From: Rhodococcus sp. 06-235-1A
Lineage (GTDB): Bacteria; Actinomycetota; Actinomycetes; Mycobacteriales; Mycobacteriaceae
NCBI RefSeq assembly: GCF_002258785.1
Contig: NZ_NOYI01000002.1
Coordinates: forward strand, 334,787 to 398,786
Length of the DNA stretch: 64,000 bases
Reading direction: 5' to 3'
Below the pieces are notes generated by a model. It saw only the letters and a list, made by a program, of their open reading frames with translations, did not search any database and had not been told where the DNA came from. Position numbers and translations under genes: made by a program. Below are positions 33,699-43,100 of this stretch, in pieces; position 1 is the first letter of the stretch; the number at the start of each line of letters is the position of its first letter.

Positions 33699-34796
33699 TT
33701 GCGCTCATACAATCGCTCACTCGGATGGACCGCACTCGCGGCCGTCGTATCCCTGGTCGGAATCAGTTGCGGCTCAACGAATACCACGGCGACCGAGACC
33801 GCCACAGGCGCTCCCGCCGCAGCCGAGGGGACGGTGACGTACCCGTTGACCATTGACAACTGCGGTTACGAGCAAACTTTCACCGAACCTCCGAAGCGAG
33901 TGTTGCTGATGCAGGGTGCATCCGTCGGGGAGGTGGAGACACTGATTCATCTGGGTCTGGAAGATTCGGTGCTGGCCAACACTCAGCATTACGGCGTTTC
34001 CGATACCCCGGGAATGGTCGAGAAAGTCGATGCGCTTCCCACCGGAGACATCGAACTGAACGCAATGCTCGACGTTCCTGCCGAACAAGCGTTGGCGGCT
34101 AAGCCGGACCTGATCATCTCCACCTACTCCGGCGGTTTCGACAGCAAGTTCGGCTTCGCATCACGCGAGACGCTCGCCGACGCCGGAATCAATTCCATCG
34201 TCAACCCGGTCAACTGTGGTTATGCGAAGCCCGACAACGTTACGCCCGAAGAAGAAGAAGCGTATAGAAACGGCTCCGTCGAGTCCTCGCTCGAATTCAT
34301 CGAACTGATCGGACAGATCTTCGACGTCGAGGAGCGCGCCGCGACCGTCAGCAGTGAACTGCGCGAGCGCATCGACGCAGTCCGGTCCGCTGTGGCCGAC
34401 GAACCGAAGAAGAACATGCTCATCGCATTCCCGGATATGGCGATGATGAACGCCAACGGCCTTCCCGCGGTGTTCTCCGGCAACATCTACGACTCGGTCG
34501 TCGAATCCGCCGGCGGAGAACCGGTGTTCCGGGACGGAGGCTGGGGATTGACCTCCAGCCTGAGCGCCGAACAACTCGCCGCGGCCGACGTCGACACACT
34601 CGTTATCGGTGCCTACAAACCCAACGAGGATCTCGATGCAGAGGCCGCGAAGCTCTTCGCTGCATATCCACAATGGACAGCGGCGCAGAACAATTCCTAC
34701 GTCAAGGTATCCGACGGCATCTACCTCGGACCGGCCAACGCCGATGCGATAGAAAAAATCGCCAAGGTTGCCCACCCTGACGCGTTTCAGGAGTGA
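33699..34796 (+). CDS. FecB/BtuF-type substrate-binding lipoprotein
   Basis: 365 residues. A stop lies four codons upstream and the only start is TTG 33699, with GAAAGAAG 7 bases earlier. Signal peptide with lipobox V-G-I-S-C (C24), so the mature protein is membrane-attached outside the cell. The body has the two-lobe pattern of the periplasmic_BP_2 class: 'PPKRVLLMQGASVGEVETLIHLGLEDSVLA' in lobe one, and 'PDLIISTYSGGFDSKFG', 'NMLIAFPDMAMM' and 'DTLVIGAYKPNEDLDAEA' after it. These bind siderophores, haem or cobalamin. Here, next to an isonitrile cluster, a copper-loaded chalkophore is the likely ligand (inference). Overlaps the permease gene by 4 bp. Confidence 0.9.
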   Translation: MRSYNRSLGWTALAAVVSLVGISCGSTNTTATETATGAPAAAEGTVTYPLTIDNCGYEQTFTEPPKRVLLMQGASVGEVETLIHLGLEDSVLANTQHYGVSDTPGMVEKVDALPTGDIELNAMLDVPAEQALAAKPDLIISTYSGGFDSKFGFASRETLADAGINSIVNPVNCGYAKPDNVTPEEEEAYRNGSVESSLEFIELIGQIFDVEERAATVSSELRERIDAVRSAVADEPKKNMLIAFPDMAMMNANGLPAVFSGNIYDSVVESAGGEPVFRDGGWGLTSSLSAEQLAAADVDTLVIGAYKPNEDLDAEAAKLFAAYPQWTAAQNNSYVKVSDGIYLGPANADAIEKIAKVAHPDAFQE

Positions 34797-35839
34797 CGTC
34801 GGCTCTGCAACACACGCTACGAAATCGGCCGCTGACGTTGGTGCTGGCGCTATGTGTGGCCTTGTTGCTGTCAGCGGCCATTTCGGCAATTTGCATCGGA
34901 TCCATACCGGTCCCACCCGCCCAGGTCTGGTCCGTAGTTCGATACAAGCTTCTGCACGTCGGACCGGTGCCCGATCCGTTGTACGAAATGATCGTGTGGA
35001 ACCTTCGAGTACCACGAATCGCCTACGCGGCCTTGGTCGGCGCAGCACTGTCGCTTGCTGGTGCGGTGCTGCAAGGATTGGTGCGAAATCCCCTCGCTGA
35101 TCCGTTCGTGATCGGCGTCTCGTCCGGCGCATCACTCGCCGCAGTGGCCGTGATGTCCTCCGGTACGTCATTGGCCTTGCGCTCACTCGGCGTGCCCGTG
35201 GCAGCGTTCATCGGGGCCATCGCGACACTGGTCATCGTCCTGTTCTTCGCGCAACGGGGTGGGCGTTTCACCGGGGGCAGGATTGTGCTGGCAGGTGTTG
35301 CAGTGGGGCAAGTGGCAATGGCGGGAACCACCCTCGTGCAACTACATTCGGAGCCCGCCGAAATCCGCGGCATGCTGTTCTGGATCATGGGTAGTGTCGC
35401 TGGAGCCCAGTTCGGAAATCTGATGCTACCGACCGCCGCCATCCTGCTGTCTGCGCTCTGGCTCGTCTTTCAGGGTCGAAACCTCAATGCGTTGGCAATG
35501 GGCGACGACGACGCAATCGCATTGGGAGTCAACGTCGATCGGTTGCGACTGCTCTTGATCGTAGTTGTCGCGCTGTTGACCGGAGTATCGGTGAGCATGG
35601 CCGGTGGTGTCGGCTTCGTGGGTCTGATGATTCCGCATATTGCGCGATTCGTCATTGGTGCCGACTACCGAAGGTTGCTGCCGGTAGCGGCCATTTCCGG
35701 TGCAGCGTTCCTCGTACTGATCGACCTTGCCGCAAGGGCCATAGATCCGCCGAACGAGTATCCACTGACGATCTTCACTGCGGCGTTGGGTGGCCCGTTC
35801 TTTCTGTGGTTGCTCAAACAAAGCAAAACGGAGGCTTGA
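34793..35839 (+). CDS. FecCD-type ABC transporter permease
   Basis: 348 residues, about ten helices. Characteristic segments are 'WNLRVPRIAYAALVGAALSLAGAVLQGLVRNPLADPFVIGVSSGASLAAV', the hallmark N-terminal block of FecCD/BtuC permeases, 'LFWIMGSVAGAQFGNL', 'ALGVNVDRLRLLLIVVVALLTGVSVSMAGGVGFVGLMIPHIARFVIGADYRRLLP' with the coupling helix, and 'PLTIFTAALGGPFFLWLL'. Start GTG 34793 lies in the GTGA overlap. It would act as a homodimer with the ATPase encoded next. Confidence 0.95.
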   Translation: MTSALQHTLRNRPLTLVLALCVALLLSAAISAICIGSIPVPPAQVWSVVRYKLLHVGPVPDPLYEMIVWNLRVPRIAYAALVGAALSLAGAVLQGLVRNPLADPFVIGVSSGASLAAVAVMSSGTSLALRSLGVPVAAFIGAIATLVIVLFFAQRGGRFTGGRIVLAGVAVGQVAMAGTTLVQLHSEPAEIRGMLFWIMGSVAGAQFGNLMLPTAAILLSALWLVFQGRNLNALAMGDDDAIALGVNVDRLRLLLIVVVALLTGVSVSMAGGVGFVGLMIPHIARFVIGADYRRLLPVAAISGAAFLVLIDLAARAIDPPNEYPLTIFTAALGGPFFLWLLKQSKTEA

Positions 35840-35841
35840 AC

Positions 35842-36624
35842 TTGAGAGTCATCGTGTCTGCCGTCGATATCGACATCGACGCGCACAAAATCCTGGACTC
35901 CATCTCGTTCGAGGCCCAGTCGAACCGAACGACGGCCCTGATCGGTCCGAACGGGTCTGGAAAGTCGACTCTGCTTCGCGCCGTCTACCGAGCAGCGAAG
36001 CCGACCATGGGGACCGTACTGATCGGTGACAGTGATATCTGGCAGACACCGGCGAAGGCCGTCGCCAGACAGCGCGCAGTGGTCACACAACATCAAGGTG
36101 CAGGCACGGACTTCACCGTCCGCGAGATCGTCGCGATGGGCCGCTCGCCCCACAAGGGATACTTCGAGACGGACAACGACACCGACCGCCGGCTCATCGA
36201 CAATGCGATGTCGATCGTTCACGTCTGTGAGTTCGCTCAGCGACCCTTCTCCACACTCTCCGGAGGCGAGCGCCAGCGCGTACTACTCGCCCGGGCGCTC
36301 GCCCAACAAGCACCCGTCATCATCCTGGACGAACCCACCAACCACCTCGACGTCCGAGCTCAATTCGAGCTGCTGGACTTACTGGAGAACCTCGAAACGA
36401 CTGTTCTGTTGGCTATGCACGACCTCGACCATGCACTTGCACATGCAGATACGATCGCCGTCCTCGATCGCGGAAGAATCGTTGCTGTCGGGGAGCCACG
36501 CGCGACCCTCACACCAGCGCTGTTGCTGGAGGTATTCGGTGTCGATGCCCTCGTCATCGACCATCCGATTACCGGACGTCCCCATGTCGCGATGGCTCTG
36601 CCGCACAGCAGTCGCCACACCTGA
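35842..36624 (+). CDS. FecE/FepC-type ABC transporter ATPase
   Basis: 260 residues. Walker A GPNGSGKST (35-43), Q-loop 'VTQHQGAGTDFTVREIVAMGR', signature 'LSGGERQRVLLARALAQ', Walker B 'VIILDEPTNHLDV', H-loop 'LLAMHDLDHAL'. The start is TTG 35842, with GGAGG 7 bases upstream that lies at the end of the permease gene; two bases separate the genes. An in-frame GTG at 35806 would overlap the permease and lacks a good ribosome site. Completes a BCD-type importer. Confidence 0.94.
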   Translation: MRVIVSAVDIDIDAHKILDSISFEAQSNRTTALIGPNGSGKSTLLRAVYRAAKPTMGTVLIGDSDIWQTPAKAVARQRAVVTQHQGAGTDFTVREIVAMGRSPHKGYFETDNDTDRRLIDNAMSIVHVCEFAQRPFSTLSGGERQRVLLARALAQQAPVIILDEPTNHLDVRAQFELLDLLENLETTVLLAMHDLDHALAHADTIAVLDRGRIVAVGEPRATLTPALLLEVFGVDALVIDHPITGRPHVAMALPHSSRHT

Positions 36625-36677
36625 TCGATCGCGCGCACGCCCCTCGATCACCTGTGATCGATCCGTACCCGATTCTG

Positions 36678-36704
36678 CGGAACTAACCAGCCGAAGTGCC
36701 CGAC
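36678..36704 (+). promoter_or_regulatory. predicted ECF (SigC-type) promoter P6: CGGAAC-N17-CGACTA
   Basis: CGGAAC at 36678-36683 and CGAC at 36701-36704 followed by TA, 87 bp before the ATG of the first isonitrile-pathway gene. It should drive the whole 36791-44403 operon, in which the longest gap is 75 bp. Confidence 0.78.
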
Positions 36705-36790
36705 TACTCCGGTAACTGCTCTTCCACGTCGTGCGTTTGCCGCAGAGGCCGCTCAATTCTTGTTCCGTTCACCGAAAGCCCGAGGTTCCC

Positions 36791-37708
36791 ATGCTCGTCT
36801 CGCCACAGCCGAACGTGACGCGAGGGGTCCAAGTACACGGATTCCACCCCAGCACGGCTACCGAGTCTGAGGTGTCGACGATCCTCGAGCACATCTATCG
36901 GGACAAAATTGTGCTCCTGAAAGAGCAGGAGCTCGACCACGACGAATTCGTCGCTCTCGGTGCGTTGCTCGGAAGCCCTGCTGTGTATTACGAGTCCATG
37001 TATCACCTACCTGGTCATCCGAAGATCTTTGTCTCGTCGAATCAACCATCGGGTGGCAGCCGAATCGGGGTTCCGAAGACCGGAAAGTTCTGGCATTCCG
37101 ACTACCAATTCATGCCGGATCCGTTCGCGATCACCCTGATCTATCCGCAAATACTGCCCGAACGAAACCGCGGCACATATTTCATCGACATGGGAGAAGC
37201 CTTCCAGGATCTGGATCCTCGGATCAAAGACGTTGTTGTTCTGTCTAATTCGTGGCACAGCTCACGCAGATATGTCAAGATCCGGCCGTCGGACGTGTAT
37301 CGCCCGCTGGGCGAGATCGTCGCGGAAGTCGAAGCGAATACACCACCGCAGATGCGGCCGACCGTGATCGAGCACCCGGTAACCGGGGAAGCAGTGCTCT
37401 ACATCAGCGAGGCTTTCACCTACGCGATCGAAGACCGTGACGGAGACGCTCTCCCCGCCGAACTGCTCACCGAGCTTTTCCGGACATCAGGCCAACTCGA
37501 TTCGACGTTCACCCACCCAAGTATCTTCCTGCAGACCTACGAACCGGGGGATATTCTTTTGTGGGACAACCGATCTCTGGTACATCGAGCACTTCACACC
37601 TCCTCGAACGAACCGGTCGAGTCTCATCGAATAACGGTGCACGACGGGCATCCGCTCAACTGGGTCCGGCACGCGGGTGTTGATCGCGGAGAGGCGGCAG
37701 TGAAATGA
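36791..37708 (+). CDS. non-heme iron/2-oxoglutarate isonitrile synthase (ScoE/Rv0097-like)
   Basis: 305 residues from ATG 36791 (GAGG upstream). TauD/TfdA fold: the facial triad is H102-x-D104 in 'KFWHSDYQFMPDP' and a distal His in 'ILLWDNRSLVHRALH' (H265); a C-terminal Arg (near 280) suits 2-oxoglutarate binding. The 'SVAVYYESMYHLPGHP'-like segment at 63-77 (here GSPAVYYESMYHLPGHP) with its tyrosines is characteristic of the isonitrile-forming subgroup rather than taurine dioxygenases. In characterised pathways this enzyme oxidatively decarboxylates an N-carboxymethyl-3-amino acid to an isonitrile. First gene of the operon and coupled by ATGA to the thioesterase. Confidence 0.92.
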   Translation: MLVSPQPNVTRGVQVHGFHPSTATESEVSTILEHIYRDKIVLLKEQELDHDEFVALGALLGSPAVYYESMYHLPGHPKIFVSSNQPSGGSRIGVPKTGKFWHSDYQFMPDPFAITLIYPQILPERNRGTYFIDMGEAFQDLDPRIKDVVVLSNSWHSSRRYVKIRPSDVYRPLGEIVAEVEANTPPQMRPTVIEHPVTGEAVLYISEAFTYAIEDRDGDALPAELLTELFRTSGQLDSTFTHPSIFLQTYEPGDILLWDNRSLVHRALHTSSNEPVESHRITVHDGHPLNWVRHAGVDRGEAAVK

Positions 37709-38250
37709 CATCCACAACTGGCGCGGCGGCCGATACAGCGAACCACTCCGCCGCTCTTCTCGAGCGCGCCATGCGCCCGTACGCAGGTAAAGGATGTATC
37801 TATCTCGAGCGAGCATCGGTCGACGTGCACGACGGCCTCGCAGTGGGGTCCGGACAATTCTCGATTGCGGAGTCTTGTTACATCGACGACACCGGCCACT
37901 TCAATGCCGTCGAGTTCAACATTTCTTACAACCAGCTCTTCTACTACACGCTGGCCGCGTGCATTCAGGACAACGTCCTCCCCCAGTTCTCGGGGTGGAC
38001 ACTCGAGGACTACTGGCCCCGCCAGCTGCCCAACATACTCATCCACCGCATGAGCACTAACTATTCGCGGCCCATCGACCCGCGATCGTATCGAGCCGAG
38101 ATGACGATTACCGACATCGGATTCCGTCACCGTTCCCGCGCTGTAGTGACCGTCGAAACGCACATCGAGTTCAGTGACGACAAAGGCGGCCGGGCGACAG
38201 GAGATGTCTCCGTGGCTATCATCGACCCACCGGCTGGTCACCAAGCATGA
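37705..38250 (+). CDS. FcoT-type thioesterase (Rv0098/ScoD-like)
   Basis: 181 residues, hot-dog fold of the FcoT family. Landmarks: 'GKGCIYLERASVDVHDGLAVGSGQFSIAESCYIDDTGHFNAVEFNISYNQLFYYTLA', then 'WPRQLPNILIHRMSTNYSRPIDPRSYRAEM'. In isonitrile pathways the homologue adds glycine to an alpha,beta-unsaturated acyl-ACP and releases the product. ATGA overlaps on both sides show it is made together with the iron enzyme and the ligase. Confidence 0.92.
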   Translation: MTSTTGAAADTANHSAALLERAMRPYAGKGCIYLERASVDVHDGLAVGSGQFSIAESCYIDDTGHFNAVEFNISYNQLFYYTLAACIQDNVLPQFSGWTLEDYWPRQLPNILIHRMSTNYSRPIDPRSYRAEMTITDIGFRHRSRAVVTVETHIEFSDDKGGRATGDVSVAIIDPPAGHQA

Positions 38251-39788
38251 ACAGGATCTCTACGCCCGACACGCTGCATGTCGGACTTACATCTTGGGCA
38301 CAGCGCTACCCAGATCGAGTGTCGCTGACCTGCGAGGACGAATCGGTCACCTACGAAGAACTCCTCGGACGAAGTCTGCGAGTCGCAGGCGCCCTCGACG
38401 AGCTCGGTGTCGGCCCGCACGACCGAGTTGCGTACCTCGGCCGTGACAGCATCGCCTTCTACGAAATTCTTTACGCGTGCGCGCACGTGGGGGCCGTGCT
38501 GGTTCCGGTGAATTGTCGACTTGCCGCAGTCGAAGTGGATTTCGTGGTGAAAGATTCCGGCGCGCGAGTGCTGTTCACCGATCAGCCCACCGCGGATCAC
38601 GCGGCCACCGTTCTGCACTCGATCGACACGAGCGGGGCACCGTTTGCACAATGGCGCGATGCGCAGCGACCGTTCCTACCGGCCGGTGCCGTATGGACAC
38701 GCGATGATCCCGTCGTCCAGATTTATACCAGCGGAACCACAGGCCACCCCAAGGGTGTCGTTCTGGCACACCGAACATTCTTTGCCGTCCGCGAACTCCT
38801 CGACGCCGCCGGCCTGGACTGGATCGACTGGAAACACAACGATATCAATCTCATAGCGTTGCCTTCGTTCCACATCGGCGGACTCTGGTGGGCCACACAG
38901 GGACTGAATGCCGGCGTCGTCAACGTGATAATTCCGTCGTTCTCCGCCGCAGCTGCGCTTGCCGCGATCCGCAGCAGACACATCACAACCACCTGCCTGG
39001 TACCCGCAATGATGCATATGATCATTTCCGAAATCAGTTGCAGTAAAACTGATTTCCGCTCTCTACGTAAAGTCGTATACGGCGGATCACCGATCGGGCG
39101 AGCGCTGCTCACACGCGCGCAGACGATGTTCGACTGCCACTTTGCACAGATCTACGGACTCACCGAGACCGGCAACACCGCACTGTGCTTGCCACCCGCC
39201 GAGCACGGTGTCTCGATGACCCGAATCGAGGCTGCAGGCCGCCCCTACCCCGGCATCGAGATTGCAATCGTCGATTCCGACGGCTTGCCGGCCCCGGAGG
39301 GAGACATCGGCGAAATCCTGGTCAGCAGCCCGGCCCGGATGATCGAGTACTTCGATCGCCCAGACGCTACCGCCGACACGCTGGTCGATGGATGGATTCG
39401 AACCGGGGACGCCGGATACATCGATTCCGAGGGGTTCCTGTTCATCCGTGATCGAGTCAAGGACATCGTGATCGTCGCCGGAGAAAACGTGTACCCAGCG
39501 GAAATCGAACGCGCGTTGACCGAACACGATCACGTGCGCGATGCCGCAGTGATCGGCATCCCCGACGATCGCTGGGGTGAATCGGTGCTCGCTTTCGTTC
39601 AGCGCGAACCGAAATCGCGCCTGTCCATCCGAGAGGTAGCCAACCATCTGAACGGCCGGATAGCTCCGTACAAGATGCCCGCCCGGTACGAGTTCATCGA
39701 GTCCATTCCGCGCAATGCCAGCGGAAAGATACTCCGGCGCTCTCTACGGGAGCGGTACTGGACCGAGAACGAACGTCAAGTGAACTGA
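38247..39788 (+). CDS. fatty acyl-AMP/ACP ligase (FadD10/ScoC-like)
   Basis: 513 residues, ANL superfamily. Core motifs: 'VVQIYTSGTTGHPKGVVLAHR' (P-loop), 'AQIYGLTETGN', 'GWIRTGDAGYIDSEGFLFIRDRVKDIVIVAGENVYPAEIE' (hinge) and the catalytic Lys in 'NASGKILRR'. FadD10-type enzymes activate a fatty acid as an adenylate and load it on the partner ACP rather than on CoA. Position directly before the ACP gene supports that. Chain length not predictable from sequence by eye. Confidence 0.93.
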   Translation: MNRISTPDTLHVGLTSWAQRYPDRVSLTCEDESVTYEELLGRSLRVAGALDELGVGPHDRVAYLGRDSIAFYEILYACAHVGAVLVPVNCRLAAVEVDFVVKDSGARVLFTDQPTADHAATVLHSIDTSGAPFAQWRDAQRPFLPAGAVWTRDDPVVQIYTSGTTGHPKGVVLAHRTFFAVRELLDAAGLDWIDWKHNDINLIALPSFHIGGLWWATQGLNAGVVNVIIPSFSAAAALAAIRSRHITTTCLVPAMMHMIISEISCSKTDFRSLRKVVYGGSPIGRALLTRAQTMFDCHFAQIYGLTETGNTALCLPPAEHGVSMTRIEAAGRPYPGIEIAIVDSDGLPAPEGDIGEILVSSPARMIEYFDRPDATADTLVDGWIRTGDAGYIDSEGFLFIRDRVKDIVIVAGENVYPAEIERALTEHDHVRDAAVIGIPDDRWGESVLAFVQREPKSRLSIREVANHLNGRIAPYKMPARYEFIESIPRNASGKILRRSLRERYWTENERQVN

Positions 39789-39863
39789 CCGATCTGCTGG
39801 AGAGCACCCCGAATTCTCGCTACAGGCCCGAACCGCAACTCAGAACGAGGCGACAATCGATCG

Positions 39864-40100
39864 ATGGAAACCCCGCCATGTCGAGCCGACGTGAACGCAG
39901 CAATAGCCGACGTATTATTCGTCGACCCGAACGAGCTGACGTCATCGACCGACCTCGCTGACCTCGGTCTCGAGTCGATACGTCTGCACTCGCTGATCGA
40001 GCACTTTCGATCTGCGGGAGCAGACGTCACATTCGCCGAGCTGGCCGAGGATCTGCACTTGGCGCATTGGTATCGGGTCTTGACCGACGAGAGTTCGTGA
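39864..40100 (+). CDS. acyl carrier protein (Rv0100/ScoB-like)
   Basis: 78 residues. The carrier motif is 'DLADLGLESIRLHSLIEHF' with S38 as the phosphopantetheine site. Starts at ATG 39864; a GTG at 39891 is possible but would remove the first helix start. It ends one base before the NRPS start. Carries the fatty acyl chain from the ligase through glycine addition to isonitrile formation. Confidence 0.92.
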   Translation: METPPCRADVNAAIADVLFVDPNELTSSTDLADLGLESIRLHSLIEHFRSAGADVTFAELAEDLHLAHWYRVLTDESS

Positions 40101-40101
40101 T

Positions 40102-43100
40102 ATGCGACTGGAACTGACCGGTGCACAACGGGGCATCCTGAAGGCTCAACAGCTCGATCCACAGAACCCGGCGTTCAACATCGCCGAGTACGTCGATTTT
40201 CTCGGGGCACTGAACGTCGATCGCTTCGTCGAAGCTCTGCGCACGATGATCGCGGAAACCGACGCGACGCGACTGACTGTAGTTACCGACAAGAAACGCT
40301 CATACCAACGAGTAGGGAACCGCGCAGACGTACCGGTGGAAGTAGTCGACCTCACCGATCGTTCTGATCCGGAACATGACGCGTTGGAAATCATGCAGGG
40401 CGACGTCTCGGCTCCCCTGAACCCAGCGGTGGACACACTGTGCCGGCACATCGTGTTCCGCATCGGATCCGCTCGCTTCTTCTGGTATCACCGCGCGCAT
40501 CACTTCGCACTCGACGGATACTCGTTCGCGCTGATCGGCGCTCGCGTGTCGGTGTTGTACCGTGCAGCTTCGGCTGGGCGTATAGCACCTGGCGCGTCCA
40601 CCCGATCACTGGCCGATGTGATAGCCGAGGACCAGAGCTACGTCCATAGCGCACAGCGGCTCACCGACCGTGCCTACTGGACATCACTACTCTCGGGCTC
40701 CTTCGCGCCGACGTTATCGGTCCGAAACGGCATGCCGTCGAACACGTTTCGCCGCTCTGTCATCGATTTTCCCGAAGAGCAGTTCGTCGCATTGGCTCGA
40801 GCGTCCCACCTTGCGCGAGTCGTATGGTCGGATCTACTGCTGGGAGTTGTCGCCGCGATGACTGCTTGCGAGACCGGCGTCGCAGACGTCTCACTGGGGG
40901 TCCCAATCAGTAATCGATTGGGTTCGTGCGCAGCCGAGACCCCGTGCATGATCCTCGGTGCCATCGCCGTGCCCGTGCGAGTCGAACCCGCCCACTCCGT
41001 AGCTGCGATCGCGCGCACGGTCTTCGAACAACTACGCCAGTCGCGCAAACATGCACGCTATCGGTACGAGGACCTCAGAGCAGAAACTCAGACTCTCGGC
41101 GGCGACCGCCGACTATTCGGTCCGGTCGTGAACATAATGGCCTTCGACTACGACCTGAACCTTCCGGGCATCAGTGCGACAGCCCACAACCTGACGCCAG
41201 GACCCGTCGAGGACATCACGATCGACATCTACCGCCGCTCTACCGGGAGCGGTTTGACAGTATGCATCGACGTTAACCCCCGGCGCTACGACGACGTCCA
41301 CCTTGCCCGGATCCACCAACTCCTGACCACCATGATCAGCGCCGCAATCGCAGATCCACACTCACGAACGGACGATCTGAGCCGCATAATCGTACCTGTT
41401 GGTCCAGTGCCGTCAGACACCGAAGTTGCCGATGTGATGGAGTCGATCGCGGACCTGGTCATGGAAAACCCGGCTGCGCCAGCACTGGCAGGCACCACCG
41501 GATCGACATCCTTCAACCTCACCAGGCGTCAGTTGATGCAAGCAGCTAACACCGTCGCCGATGCAGTTCGCACTACGGCACCGACCTCGAAACTGATTGT
41601 GTTCTATCCGATGGGAAATGGGCGCGACATTGTGGTGATGCTCGCGGCGCTTCTGCTCGGCACGCCCTATATGGCGCTCGACGCGAATGCTGCAGACTTC
41701 GCTCGTCGAATGGCCACCGTCAGGCACCTCCACCCAGCGGCTGTGTACGACAGCTCGACACGGGCAGCCACCACCAACACCGTCGCTGACGCAACGCCCG
41801 TGCAATACCCCGCAGAACAACCGGATTCGGAAGATCGAGTCCTGTCGCACGCTTCCACCGGTGATGCGTACACAATCTTTACCTCAGGGTCGACTGGAAC
41901 CCCAAAGGCCATCGCCGTCTCGAGGCGCAATCTGAACGCCTTCATTGCCGGAGTCTCCGCACATTACTGTATCGACCACCTCGACCGAGTGCTGCAGTTC
42001 GCGCCGTTGCATGCAGATACCAGCGTCGAGGAAGTGTTCCTCACGCTGACCGCAGGTGCAACGCTGGTTGTGGCCAGCAATGACGACAAGCGATCGTTGG
42101 GCTCGCTGATAACACTGGTACGTAACGAACGCATCACTGTCCTCGATCTGCCCACTGCCCTGTGGCATGAACTCGTGGTCGGCCTCGAGCGACAAGCCCT
42201 GGATCTACCCGAATCGGTTCGGATGGTAATCATAGGCGGCGAGGCGGCATCTGCTACACATATTGCGCGGTGGCACGAATTGGCCGCTGACCGGCACTGG
42301 ACAGTTCGATTGATTAACACCTATGGGCCGAGCGAGGCGACAGTAGTAGCCACGACCGCTGAACTTCGGCCCCAGGACAACCCAAACGACGGTGTCCCGA
42401 TCGGGGGTCCTATCTCGACAGTCGGTGCATTTCTTCTCGTCGACAACGTCACGCCGGACGACGGCTCTCGTCGGATCGGCGAGTTGTGCCTGTACGGCCC
42501 TACCGTCGCACGGGCATACACCGCAACGGACAGTGAGAACGGAAACAACTTCGGCACAGTGGTTCTCGGCCGCGGCACCGGCGATGAACGCTCGGTCCAT
42601 GCATACCGGACCGGAGATTTGGTCAGCGCCTCGGACGACGGACTGCTGAGGTTCATCGGACGGACCGACGACCAAGTGAAGATCAGTGGTCACAGGGTCG
42701 AGCCCACTGGAATCGACAAGGCGATCGCCACTCTTCCCGGCGTCGCGAATTCGGCAACCGTGATCGCACGTCGCGGTGGCATCATGCCGACCATTCACAG
42801 CTTCGTTGTAGCCTCGGATTGCGTACTGAACTCCGCGGACATCGGGATTGGGCTCAACGGGCTTCTACCCACAAGCTCCAGGCCGAATTCGATTACGATA
42901 GTAGACAGCCTGCCACTCACCGGGAACGGAAAACTGAATCGCGCAGCGCTCGTGGCGATGGTCGACCGCACACCGACCGAACTCCCGTCGACTTCGGCCA
43001 CACACGACACCGAAGCCGCGATCGTCGCTGTGTGGGCCGAGGTGACCGGCACCGCCGAGATCACAGCCGATTCCGACTTCTTTCTTCTTGGCGGGCACTC

